A stretch of 12,067 nt of DNA. It comes from CAZTLE01 sp964614415 (GTDB lineage: Bacteria > Bacteroidota > Bacteroidia > Flavobacteriales > Flavobacteriaceae). Positions within the stretch are counted from its first letter, which is position 1. Each line of letters opens with the position of its first letter. Where the stretch lies: NCBI GenBank assembly GCA_964614415.1, contig CAZTLE010000125.1:1-12067 (forward strand), in the 5' to 3' direction. The translations under genes were made by a program, and so were the position numbers. A model generated the notes under the pieces. It was not told where the DNA came from. It saw only the letters and a program-made list of their open reading frames with translations, and did no database searches. Of this stretch, positions 1-6,702 are shown in pieces.

Positions 1-1442
1 TCCTCTTGTTAGTAGATCGGTTTCGGTTGCAAAAAAACAACACCAATGCCGCTACCGAATACATCGCCAGTCTCAAATCGGAAAACTCCATAGTTGTGCT
101 TCCTTTTCGCGATCTGTCCCCGGGACAGGATCAGGAGTATTTTGCCGACGGCCTGGCAGAGGAACTTCTCAATTCCCTGACCAATATCTCGAAGCTGAAA
201 GTAACTTCCCGAACTTCGGCATTTTCCTTTAAGAATAAGGCACTCGATATCCCTACCATAGCACAAAAACTCGGTGTAAATTACATTGTGGAGGGAAGCA
301 TTCGTAAAGAAGACAGCGTTATCAGGGTCACTATTAACCTAATTGATAGCAAACAGGACAAAGGCATTTGGTCAAGAACCTGGGACCGCAAGATCACCAA
401 CATTTTTGAAGTGCAAAACTCGATTGCCCAGGCGGTGGCCGGCAACTTGCTGGTCGATTTCAGATCCAATTCCGTTCCCCGTGTTCCCGAAACAGATCCC
501 GAAGCCTACGCCCTGTATCTGGAGGCGAAATACTGGTTCCAACAAGACCGGCAGAGCGAAACCAATTTGAGCAAGGCTCAGGAGTTGATCACACAGTCTA
601 TTGATATGGACAGCACCTATGCCCCCAGTTGGGTGTTGCGAAGCACTTTGTATCGAACACAAAGCGGGATGGGGTATCTTCCCACGGAAGAAGGATACAC
701 CAAATCAAAAGAGGCAGCAGAAAAAAGTGTTGAACTGGATCCAAACTACGCATCGAGCTACAGTGCCCTTTCCAACATTATTTTGGAGTCGGAATGGGAT
801 TTCCAGGCAGCCGACTTCTATATTCAGAAAGCACTGGAAATGGAACCTAACAATGCAGATATCATAGACAATGCGGCAGGTGTTGCCCTTGCACTGGGCG
901 ATATAAAACAGGCCGTGGCGCTTAACGAGCAGTCGGTTCTGGTTGACCCCGTTAATATCGATGCTCAGTTCAATATGGGACTGGGATACTATTATAACGG
1001 ACAATATGAAGAGGCCGGAAAGTCCATCGAAAAAAGTCTTGAGTTGCAGGCAGATCAAATGACAGCTCATTATGTTTTCAGTCTCATTCACCTGGCTCAA
1101 AATGAATTGAAAAAGGCGCGAATGGAAATTGAACTGGAACCCTTCGATGGCTGGCAGTCGCAGACCCTCGCCATGATATCATGGGCTGAGGGTGATAAAG
1201 CAGCGGCCAGAAAGCACCTGGAAGATATGATCAATGCCTATCCCGGAGAAATGGACTACCAGGTAGCACAGGTATACGGCTATTGGGATGAGGTGGATAA
1301 GGCCTTTCTGTGGCTGGACAAGGCCTACGACACCCGAAACTTTGGGCTCGTTGAGATGCAGCACGACCCGCTACTGGAAAATCTAAAAGGTGATCCGCGA
1401 TGGATTCCGTTCCTTCAAAAGATGAATTTTCCTGGGTTCTGA
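1..1442 (+). CDS. TolB/FlgO-like domain plus TPR repeat protein, 5'-truncated
   Basis: This is the C-terminal part of a larger protein. The frame is open to the left window edge, and the first usable start in the window is only a TTG at 6, so I treat the gene as cut by the edge. Numbering from that TTG, residues 27-150 form a TolB/FlgO-like domain (IVVLPFRDLSP, then EYFADGLAEELLNSL and GVNYIVEGSIRK). Residues 160-445 form helical TPR-type repeats (for example SVELDPNY, ALEMEPNN, SVLVDPVN). The end, HDPLLENLKGDPRW, is a common closing motif of such proteins. In Bacteroidota these modules usually follow a transmembrane helix preceded by either a winged-helix DNA-binding domain or an adenylate/guanylate cyclase domain; the missing N-terminus would decide between a regulator and a cyclase. 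The first visible residues (LLVDRF) could be the tail of that helix. The specific function is unknown. Confidence 0.85.
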   Translation, partial: LLLVDRFRLQKNNTNAATEYIASLKSENSIVVLPFRDLSPGQDQEYFADGLAEELLNSLTNISKLKVTSRTSAFSFKNKALDIPTIAQKLGVNYIVEGSIRKEDSVIRVTINLIDSKQDKGIWSRTWDRKITNIFEVQNSIAQAVAGNLLVDFRSNSVPRVPETDPEAYALYLEAKYWFQQDRQSETNLSKAQELITQSIDMDSTYAPSWVLRSTLYRTQSGMGYLPTEEGYTKSKEAAEKSVELDPNYASSYSALSNIILESEWDFQAADFYIQKALEMEPNNADIIDNAAGVALALGDIKQAVALNEQSVLVDPVNIDAQFNMGLGYYYNGQYEEAGKSIEKSLELQADQMTAHYVFSLIHLAQNELKKARMEIELEPFDGWQSQTLAMISWAEGDKAAARKHLEDMINAYPGEMDYQVAQVYGYWDEVDKAFLWLDKAYDTRNFGLVEMQHDPLLENLKGDPRWIPFLQKMNFPGF

Positions 1443-1490
1443 TTACCTCCTCCTTAAATTTTAACTGAATTTTATACTATTTTCTATTGC

Positions 1491-1504
1491 TCTACGTTTG
1501 TAGA
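1491..1504. promoter_or_regulatory. BlaI-type operator, site 1
   Basis: The 14-mer TCTACGTTTGTAGA has perfect 5-bp inverted arms (TCTAC/GTAGA) around GTTT. It matches the TACA-n-TGTA type dyad bound by BlaI/MecI repressors, apart from one G in the left half. It overlaps the putative -33 box of the promoter ahead of a BlaI-family gene. Binding is inferred, not shown. Confidence 0.75.
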
Positions 1505-1527
1505 ATTGAATTATTATTCTACATTTG
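1497..1527 (+). promoter_or_regulatory. Bacteroidota-type promoter of the exported protein-BlaI-M56 unit
   Basis: TTTG at 1497-1500 and TACATTTG at 1520-1527 match the Bacteroidota consensus TTTG and TAnnTTTG, with a 19-bp spacer. Transcription would start at about 1532-1535 and leave a leader of roughly 17-20 nt before the ATG at 1552. That argues against the in-frame TTG at 1534 as the start codon. Each box lies inside one of the two operator dyads, so a bound repressor should block the polymerase directly. A second TAnnTTTG (TACGTTTG, 1493-1500) has no good -33 partner that I can see. Confidence 0.7.
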
Positions 1528-1531
1528 TAGA
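1518..1531. promoter_or_regulatory. BlaI-type operator, site 2
   Basis: The 14-mer TCTACATTTGTAGA has perfect 6-bp inverted arms (TCTACA/TGTAGA) around TT. It differs from site 1 at one base and lies 27 bp from it centre to centre, about two and a half helical turns. It covers the putative -7 box. It fits the BlaI/MecI operator pattern and precedes the BlaI-family gene's operon. Confidence 0.8.
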
Positions 1532-1551
1532 GATTGAAATGTAAAAAGCAA

Positions 1552-2007
1552 ATGAAACTATCCTTTCGTTCTTCTGTAATTACAATACTGCTTGTCAGTT
1601 TGGCTGTTATGGGCTCAGAAAAATCCTATGCCCAGCAGTCGCAGAAAGATGTCATTCTCAATAAATTCATCACCATGCATAATGACGGTTCGGAGGCATC
1701 TATTAAGGAGTTCATTAAAGCCACCTATCATCCCGGCATTTACAGTAAGATCGATCTAAAAAAGCACGTCGCCTTTTACAATCATGTAATAGGGGAATTT
1801 GGAACCCTGAACGCAGGTGTATATGAAAAGGCAAGGGAAACCCCAACAAAGCTGGTCGTTCACTTAATTAAAAGTGACAGGCTGCTCTCGGAAGAGCACA
1901 TTGACCCCACCGAGGTCCTGGTCGTAGAAATAGACCTGCATGAGACCGAACCAACATATTTAAGCCGCGGACTGGGCCTGGGAGCCCTGGCCTGTGCACG
2001 CGAATAG
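1552..2007 (+). CDS. small exported protein of unknown function, first gene of BlaI-M56 unit
   Basis: The product is 151 residues from the ATG at 1552; an in-frame TTG at 1534 is less likely because the inferred transcript begins about there. The N-terminus is a signal peptide: a basic start, the hydrophobic stretch VITILLVSLAVM, then a probable cleavage after SYA (SYAQQ). The mature part (about 120 residues) is soluble and mixed alpha/beta, with KFITMHNDGSEASIKEFIKATY, then KKHVAFYNHVIGEFGTL, then ending LSRGLGLGALAC. It reminds me of the small N-terminal domain found ahead of serine hydrolase or S41 peptidase domains in some Bacteroidota and Proteobacteria proteins (helical start, a central tyrosine-rich part, an RG-hG end), here standing alone. 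That resemblance is from memory and weak. It lies 23 bp before the repressor gene, behind the operator-controlled promoter, so it is probably induced with the pair. Confidence 0.8.
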   Translation: MKLSFRSSVITILLVSLAVMGSEKSYAQQSQKDVILNKFITMHNDGSEASIKEFIKATYHPGIYSKIDLKKHVAFYNHVIGEFGTLNAGVYEKARETPTKLVVHLIKSDRLLSEEHIDPTEVLVVEIDLHETEPTYLSRGLGLGALACARE

Positions 2008-2030
2008 CGAAATAAAACACGAAGAAGATT

Positions 2031-2396
2031 ATGAAACTGTCGAAATCGGAAGAAGAATTAATGAATCACCTGTGGAAATTGGAGCACGCCTTCATGAAAG
2101 ATATACTGGACGCGTATCCGGATCCGAAACCCGCGACTACCACTATCGCCACTTTGCTTAAGCGTATTGCGGACAAGGGGTTCGTAGGGTACACCCAGGA
2201 AGGAAAGTCCAGGAGGTATTATCCACTCATTAAGAAAAAAGAATACTTCTCTCGCCATGTGAACAACCTCATTAAGAACTTCTTCAACGATAGCGCTTCC
2301 CAGTTTGCCTCGTTCTTTACGCAGGAAACCGACCTCAGCAAGGAGGAACTGGAAAAGCTGAAAGAGATCATCGATAACGAAATCAAAAAGAAATAG
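2031..2396 (+). CDS. BlaI/MecI/CopY-family transcriptional repressor
   Basis: The 121-residue length is normal for the family. Residues 1-70 form the winged helix (LSKSEEELMNHLWKLEHAFMKDIL, then ATTTIATLLKRIADKGFV as the recognition-helix region, then GKSRRYYPLI as the wing). Residues 75-121 form the helical dimerisation part with the characteristic ending DLSKEELEKLKEII. In staphylococcal BlaI the inactivating cut lies just before the matching DLS motif; the equivalent here is around F95-F96, an alignment made by eye. The start ATG at 2031 has a purine-rich leader (GAAGAAG). The stop is 2 bp before the M56 gene, so the two are translationally close partners. The dyads at 1491-1504 and 1518-1531 are its likely binding sites. 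The signal it responds to is unknown. Confidence 0.95.
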   Translation: MKLSKSEEELMNHLWKLEHAFMKDILDAYPDPKPATTTIATLLKRIADKGFVGYTQEGKSRRYYPLIKKKEYFSRHVNNLIKNFFNDSASQFASFFTQETDLSKEELEKLKEIIDNEIKKK

Positions 2397-2398
2397 TT

Positions 2399-4402
2399 AT
2401 GTGGGTATATATTCTTAAATCAGCTTTGTGCCTGCTGGCCTTTTTGATATTCTACAAGGCCCTGCTAGAGCGAACCAGCCTGCACCAGTTTAAACGATTT
2501 TACCTGTTAGCGGCGACTATGTTATCCTTCGTCATCCCTTTAGTCACTTTTACCTACGAAGTGGTTATTCCACTGGGCGACTATTCGGAACGCATAGTCC
2601 TTCCTGAAGAGGAAGTCGTCTCGACCTGGACCGATTACCTTCCCTCCGTGCTCTGGAGCATTTACGGGTTGGGTGTTCTTATCTTCGGAATCAAATTCGG
2701 AAAGAACCTGTTGGCGCTTGGCTCCAAAATTCGGAAGAATCCCAAACAACAGATGCTGGACGTTACCAACGTACTGTTGAAGGATGTTGTACCTCCGCAT
2801 ACATTTTTCAGATATATATTTCTGAACAAGCACAAGTATGAAACCCGGCAAATACCGAAGTCTGTGCTCCTTCATGAGTACACTCATGCGCGTGAGCGTC
2901 ATAGCCTTGACGTAGTCATTGTGGAGATACTTCAAGTGCTGTTTTGGTTTAACCCGCTTGTATACATCTTAAAACGATCTATAAAACTTAATCATGAATT
3001 TCTGGCCGACAGGGCTGTACTAAAGGAAGGTGTAGGAACGTCGGAATATCAACAGACCTTACTGGCATTCTCATCAAGTGCCGGATACAGCCCGTTGGCA
3101 AATTCTATCAATTATTCATTAATCAAAAAACGATTTACAGTTATGAAAACACAAACATCGAACAGAGCTCGTTGGGCGCTCACGCTCCTACTGGCACCTT
3201 TGGTGGGATTGTTGCTCTATGGATTCAGCAACAAGGTACCGGTACCGCTCTATGAGAGCGAAACCGAAGAGATTCCGGAGATCTATCTTGACGAAACTCC
3301 TGAGGCCGAGGTCATTCTTACTTCAGAAATGATGCAGGAAAAAGCAACCAAAAAGATGGTGAATGAGTACAATGAGCTTGCCCGTAAGTACAACAATATG
3401 AGCAAGAACAACATGCGCATTCATTACAAGGATGTAGAACGTATGCAGTACATCTATGGAATTATGAGCGACGATCAGCGTGAGAATGCCGAGCCTTATC
3501 CTGATCTGCCTGAGCCTCCACCACCACCTCCACCGGCACCTAAGGCAGATGAACCAAAAGACAAAGTGGTTCCGGATCTTCCGCCTCCCCCTCCACCGCC
3601 ACCAATTGCGCCTGACGGTATTTCAGAAGAAGAGAAAAAGAAGTACAAAGAAGCCCAGGAGAACTACGAAAAAGCGCTTAAGGTCTACGAAGAAAGTAAA
3701 TCAGACAACAGGGCCGCTGCCGAAGTGTATATGGAAGCATTGAAAGCACGTGAAAAAGAAATGAGCAAGTACCTGGAGCAGGCTAAGGTAAAGGAAGAAA
3801 AGATTAAGCGCCAATATGAAAAAGAGCTTCAACGTGTAAAAGAAAACAAAGAGGATATTGATGGTGAACGGCTGGCGCGCCTTGAAAAAAGAACAATGGA
3901 GATAGCGCGCCGTTCAGAGGCAAGAGCAGCACGTTTGGCAGATCGAAATGAGCGTATGTCGGAAGATCGTCTGGAACGGCTCACCGAAAGACAAGCCAAA
4001 CTTGCAGACGAGCTTCGCAGGCGTGAAATGGAGCGTTCCAAAGAACGAAAGAACCGAATGAAGGAGCGTACCCTAAGAAATGAAGAACGCATGAAGGATC
4101 GCGTAAAAAAACGTAAGGAGCGCAAAGAACGAAAGGAAACCGATGAAGACGATGATGGGATTCCAGAGCTAGACATAAGGGTAAACCCCAACTTCAATGT
4201 CGAGCCAAAGCTTTCGGTTGCCGTCCCTCTTACAACGAAATTGGCAGAACCCAGTGTCGTGACAAATTTCTCTCCACGTCTTTCGGTTAAGACTGAAATT
4301 GCCAAACCGGTAATTAAGACCAATTACGATCTTTCGGTAAAAGCAAAGTTCGCTCTGCCCGTCGAGGACGACACTCCTCAGGAGGAGAACGACGACAATT
4401 AG
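2399..4402 (+). CDS. BlaR1-like M56 membrane metallopeptidase with poly-proline/coiled-coil tail
   Basis: The 667-residue protein is the likely sensor-protease partner of the BlaI-family repressor. Membrane segments lie at about 3-22, 35-52, 80-98, 172-190 and 258-276. The zinc site is HEYTH (H159, E160, H163) with E200 in NHEFLAD as the likely third ligand. VPPHTFFRYIF (131-141) matches the conserved stretch ahead of the active site in this family. After the last membrane helix come two poly-proline runs (372-379 and 395-402). A very charged Lys/Glu/Arg coiled coil follows (about 408-580), then an acidic patch and a beta-like end (590-660) with three LSV repeats. The penicillin-binding sensor domain of BlaR1 is absent, and I see no clear TonB C-terminal domain, so it is unlikely to be a classical beta-lactam sensor. 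The tail should lie outside the inner membrane, where poly-proline could span distance or bind envelope partners. The gene follows the repressor after a 2-bp gap. Confidence 0.9.
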   Translation: MWVYILKSALCLLAFLIFYKALLERTSLHQFKRFYLLAATMLSFVIPLVTFTYEVVIPLGDYSERIVLPEEEVVSTWTDYLPSVLWSIYGLGVLIFGIKFGKNLLALGSKIRKNPKQQMLDVTNVLLKDVVPPHTFFRYIFLNKHKYETRQIPKSVLLHEYTHARERHSLDVVIVEILQVLFWFNPLVYILKRSIKLNHEFLADRAVLKEGVGTSEYQQTLLAFSSSAGYSPLANSINYSLIKKRFTVMKTQTSNRARWALTLLLAPLVGLLLYGFSNKVPVPLYESETEEIPEIYLDETPEAEVILTSEMMQEKATKKMVNEYNELARKYNNMSKNNMRIHYKDVERMQYIYGIMSDDQRENAEPYPDLPEPPPPPPPAPKADEPKDKVVPDLPPPPPPPPIAPDGISEEEKKKYKEAQENYEKALKVYEESKSDNRAAAEVYMEALKAREKEMSKYLEQAKVKEEKIKRQYEKELQRVKENKEDIDGERLARLEKRTMEIARRSEARAARLADRNERMSEDRLERLTERQAKLADELRRREMERSKERKNRMKERTLRNEERMKDRVKKRKERKERKETDEDDDGIPELDIRVNPNFNVEPKLSVAVPLTTKLAEPSVVTNFSPRLSVKTEIAKPVIKTNYDLSVKAKFALPVEDDTPQEENDDN

Positions 4403-4441
4403 GGCAGGCCTGGCCACGTACCTAAAAAATAGTTAAAAAAG

Positions 4442-4468
4442 AAACCCGCAGCCAAGGTTGCGGGTTTT
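4442..4468 (+). terminator. hairpin terminator after the M56 gene
   Basis: AAACCCGCA (4442-4450) pairs perfectly with TGCGGGTTT (4459-4467) around an 8-nt loop. It is preceded by an A-rich run (4424-4444) and followed by only a short T tract (TTTT including the stem end). It lies 39 bp after the M56 stop. The A-run on one side and T-run on the other would let it act on either strand. Confidence 0.75.
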
Positions 4469-4545
4469 GCATGTAACAAACTGAGACTATTTGCGTTCTA
4501 ATACTCTATCAGCCCTCTTCAGGGTAACCAAACTAACGTAAAGCT

Positions 4546-5646
4546 ATGTTACAACAATTTTTCATTTTCTGCTCCGGGGCAGACGAGGACATTCTCGCCG
4601 AATGCTCAGCCGGAGAACGTAACAAGTACGCAGGCATTGGAGCAACCGTTTTTTTCACGGCCGTAATGGCTATGATTGCCTCCTCATACGCACTGTACAC
4701 TGTTTTTGACAACTACTATACCGCCGTATTCTTTGGAATTGTCTGGGGATTTCTCATCTTCAACCTGGACCGTTTCATCGTATCCACTATCAAAAAGCGG
4801 GATAATTTTTTCGATGAACTTATACAGGCATCTCCCCGAATAGTACTGGCGATCATTATCGCCATTGTAATTTCCAAGCCACTAGAGCTTAAGATCTTCG
4901 AAAAGGAAATCAATCAGGTATTATTGGAAGAGAAGAACCAAATGACCCTGGAAAACAAGGATCAACTCGCATTGCAATACACACCAACGGTTGAGGCACT
5001 GAACGACGAGATTGCGAATTTGACACAGGAGGTTGCCGATAAAGAAGCTGAAGTTAATAGCTATTACGACACCTATATCGCAGAAGCCGAAGGTCGTGAA
5101 GGAACAGGCCTGGTAGGCAAAGGCCCCGTGTATAAAGAAAAACGAGAAAAACATGACGAAGAACTGGCTGCCTTACAGACGCTACGGAACGGAAACAATG
5201 AAAAAATTGCCGCCGCCGAAGCGAAGATTGCTCAGTTGAGTTCCGAATACGATACCAAGGTGGCCGAAACACAACCGGTAATTGATGGGTTTGACGGACT
5301 CATGGCGCGGGTTAATGCACTCAACAAACTACCACTCATTCCATCATTGTTCATTTTCCTACTGTTCCTGGCAGTTGAAACGGCACCTATAATGGCCAAA
5401 CTGTTATCACCCAAAGGTGCCTATGACCTTAAGGTCGAAGAACAGGAAAGTGCGCTTGCCTCATGGGTGGGTCAGCAAAAATCACAACGCGCCGACCTCG
5501 TTAAAACCGATCGCGATGTAAACAACCGGGTCTATGCCGACATCGCCGAGGAGCAGGAATTGTACGACTACAAACGCAAGAAAGCCCGGGAGCTTATGCA
5601 GTTGCAGGCCGATGCGTTCTACAAGAAACAAAAAGGTATTTTATAG
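4546..5646 (+). CDS. DUF4407 domain membrane protein
   Basis: The 366-residue protein has the layout of the DUF4407 family. An opening FFIFCSGADEDIL-ECSAGERNKYAGIG motif is followed by membrane helices at about 29-51, 57-74 and 98-112. A long coiled coil follows (about 115-245, rich in Glu, Ala and Lys), then a fourth helix at 265-287 (PSLFIFLLFLAVETAPIM) and a charged C-terminal helix (291-366). NLDRFIVSTIKK after the second helix is the most family-typical segment. The coiled coil lies between helices 3 and 4 and, with an even helix number, is on the side opposite the two ends or forms a hairpin in the periplasm. The family has no established biochemical role that I know of. The gene stands alone between two terminators. 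The ATG at 4546 has no strong ribosome-binding site, which is usual in this phylum. I found no convincing promoter in 4469-4545. Confidence 0.88.
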   Translation: MLQQFFIFCSGADEDILAECSAGERNKYAGIGATVFFTAVMAMIASSYALYTVFDNYYTAVFFGIVWGFLIFNLDRFIVSTIKKRDNFFDELIQASPRIVLAIIIAIVISKPLELKIFEKEINQVLLEEKNQMTLENKDQLALQYTPTVEALNDEIANLTQEVADKEAEVNSYYDTYIAEAEGREGTGLVGKGPVYKEKREKHDEELAALQTLRNGNNEKIAAAEAKIAQLSSEYDTKVAETQPVIDGFDGLMARVNALNKLPLIPSLFIFLLFLAVETAPIMAKLLSPKGAYDLKVEEQESALASWVGQQKSQRADLVKTDRDVNNRVYADIAEEQELYDYKRKKARELMQLQADAFYKKQKGIL

Positions 5647-5667
5647 TTACACTAATAGAGAATCTAT

Positions 5668-5703
5668 AAACCCGGATCTGCGCAAGTGGATTCGGGTTTT
5701 TTT
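5668..5703 (+). terminator. strong intrinsic terminator after the DUF4407 gene
   Basis: AAACCCGGATC (5668-5678) pairs with GATTCGGGTTT (5689-5699) as an 11-bp stem with one G-T pair and a 10-nt loop, followed by a run of seven T (5697-5703). It is 21 bp after the stop codon and separates this gene from the downstream three-gene operon, which therefore needs its own promoter in about 5704-5742. Confidence 0.9.
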
Positions 5704-5742
5704 ATTATCTGAAATTGCTTCGGAAATAGTTACTTTTAACCA

Positions 5743-6702
5743 ATGGAAGGCGTCCTTCAGATACCCGGTTCCTTTATCGAAGCCAATACCGAATTTTCGG
5801 AACTGGTAGCCCTACTAAAGGCTGCTTTTGGCAAAAACGAACTCGTGGTTCCCCGCCGGTCGCACCATGATTTTCCGAATCCGGTTACAAACAAAGACAC
5901 CACCTTATTACTTATGCCGGCCTGGGAACCCGGAAAACGAGCCGGAGTAAAAGTGATGAGCGTCAATCCGGGAAACAGCGAATTTGATCTGCCCGCCGTA
6001 CAAGGAAGTTATCTATACCTCGACGCCGTAACCGGTGTTTTGAAATCAATTATCGAAGCTAAATCACTTACAAATAAGCGTACCGCAGCCGCATCGGCAC
6101 TGGCCTCCTCCCTACTGTCAAGAGAGGACGCGACAACCCTGTTCATGATCGGAACCGGAGCCCTGTCAAAAGACCTGATCAGGGCACATGCTTCAGTAAG
6201 GACCATCTCCAATGTGCTCATATGGGGAAGGAATCCTGCCAAAGCCAAAGCCGTTGCAACATCCCTTTCCGAAGAAAACTTTAAAACCACGGCTATCGAA
6301 AATCCGGAAGACGGATTCGCTAAGGCCGATATCATTTCCTGCGCTACTTTATCTAAAACACCTCTTGTCCTTGGAAAATATCTCCAACCGGGACAGCATA
6401 TTGATCTCGTGGGCGCTTACAGGCCCGATATGCGCGAGGCAGACGACGAGACAATTTCCAGATCGAAAGTATTTCTGGACACCTTCGATTCCGGACTGCG
6501 GGAAAGCGGAGATATTGTTATTCCCTTGCAAAACGGTATCCTGGATAAAGAAGCAATTGGCGGAGATCTGTTTTCACTTTGCGCCGCCCGGGGTTCTACC
6601 CGAACCTCAGCCGAAGAGATAACCTTGTTCAAATCGGTAGGGCACGCGCTCGAGGACCTGGTGGCCGCCTCCTATTATCACGAAAAGTTTGAAAATGCCT
6701 AA
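5743..6702 (+). CDS. ornithine cyclodeaminase/mu-crystallin family protein, probable pyrroline-2-carboxylate reductase
   Basis: The 319-residue protein is full length for the OCD/mu-crystallin family. RRSHHDF (38-44) and MPAWEPGKRAGVKVMSVNPGN (58-78, with the conserved K70) build the substrate side. LDAVTGVLKSIIEAKSLTNKRTAA (93-116) is the family core with R113. MIGTGALSKDLIRAH (135-149) followed by VLIWGRNPAKA (158-168) is the NAD(P) Rossmann turn. HIDLVGAYRPDMRE (219-232) is another signature. Members include true cyclodeaminases, alanine or lysine-derived imine reductases, and the bacterial enzyme that reduces delta-1-pyrroline-2-carboxylate to L-proline. The last is my choice because the next gene, overlapping by 8 bp, encodes an enzyme expected to make exactly that substrate. 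Sequence alone does not fix substrate or cofactor preference. The ATG at 5743 is only about 40 bp after the terminator, so the leader is short. Confidence 0.85.
   Translation: MEGVLQIPGSFIEANTEFSELVALLKAAFGKNELVVPRRSHHDFPNPVTNKDTTLLLMPAWEPGKRAGVKVMSVNPGNSEFDLPAVQGSYLYLDAVTGVLKSIIEAKSLTNKRTAAASALASSLLSREDATTLFMIGTGALSKDLIRAHASVRTISNVLIWGRNPAKAKAVATSLSEENFKTTAIENPEDGFAKADIISCATLSKTPLVLGKYLQPGQHIDLVGAYRPDMREADDETISRSKVFLDTFDSGLRESGDIVIPLQNGILDKEAIGGDLFSLCAARGSTRTSAEEITLFKSVGHALEDLVAASYYHEKFENA

Noticed and set aside
3829..4323. 164-codon open frame on the - strand inside the M56 gene
   Set aside because: It is the complement of the Arg/Glu/Lys-rich coiled-coil coding sequence and reads as Ser/Arg-rich low complexity. 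It has no family features, and the + strand frame is clearly the real gene.
2399..4402. Calling the BlaI-M56 pair a beta-lactam resistance regulator
   Set aside because: No penicillin-binding sensor domain and no beta-lactamase gene are present. The family names reflect fold and mechanism only.
4513..4524. Small hairpin CCCT-CTTC-AGGG upstream of the DUF4407 gene
   Set aside because: A 4-bp stem is too short to support a terminator or riboswitch, and nothing around it resembles a known RNA element.
5731..5738. TACTTTTA as a -7 box for the three-gene operon
   Set aside because: It is one base off the TAnnTTTG consensus, but it ends only 4 bp before the ATG and the nearest upstream TTG is just 13 bp away, so start position and spacing do not fit. 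The operon's promoter stays unassigned.
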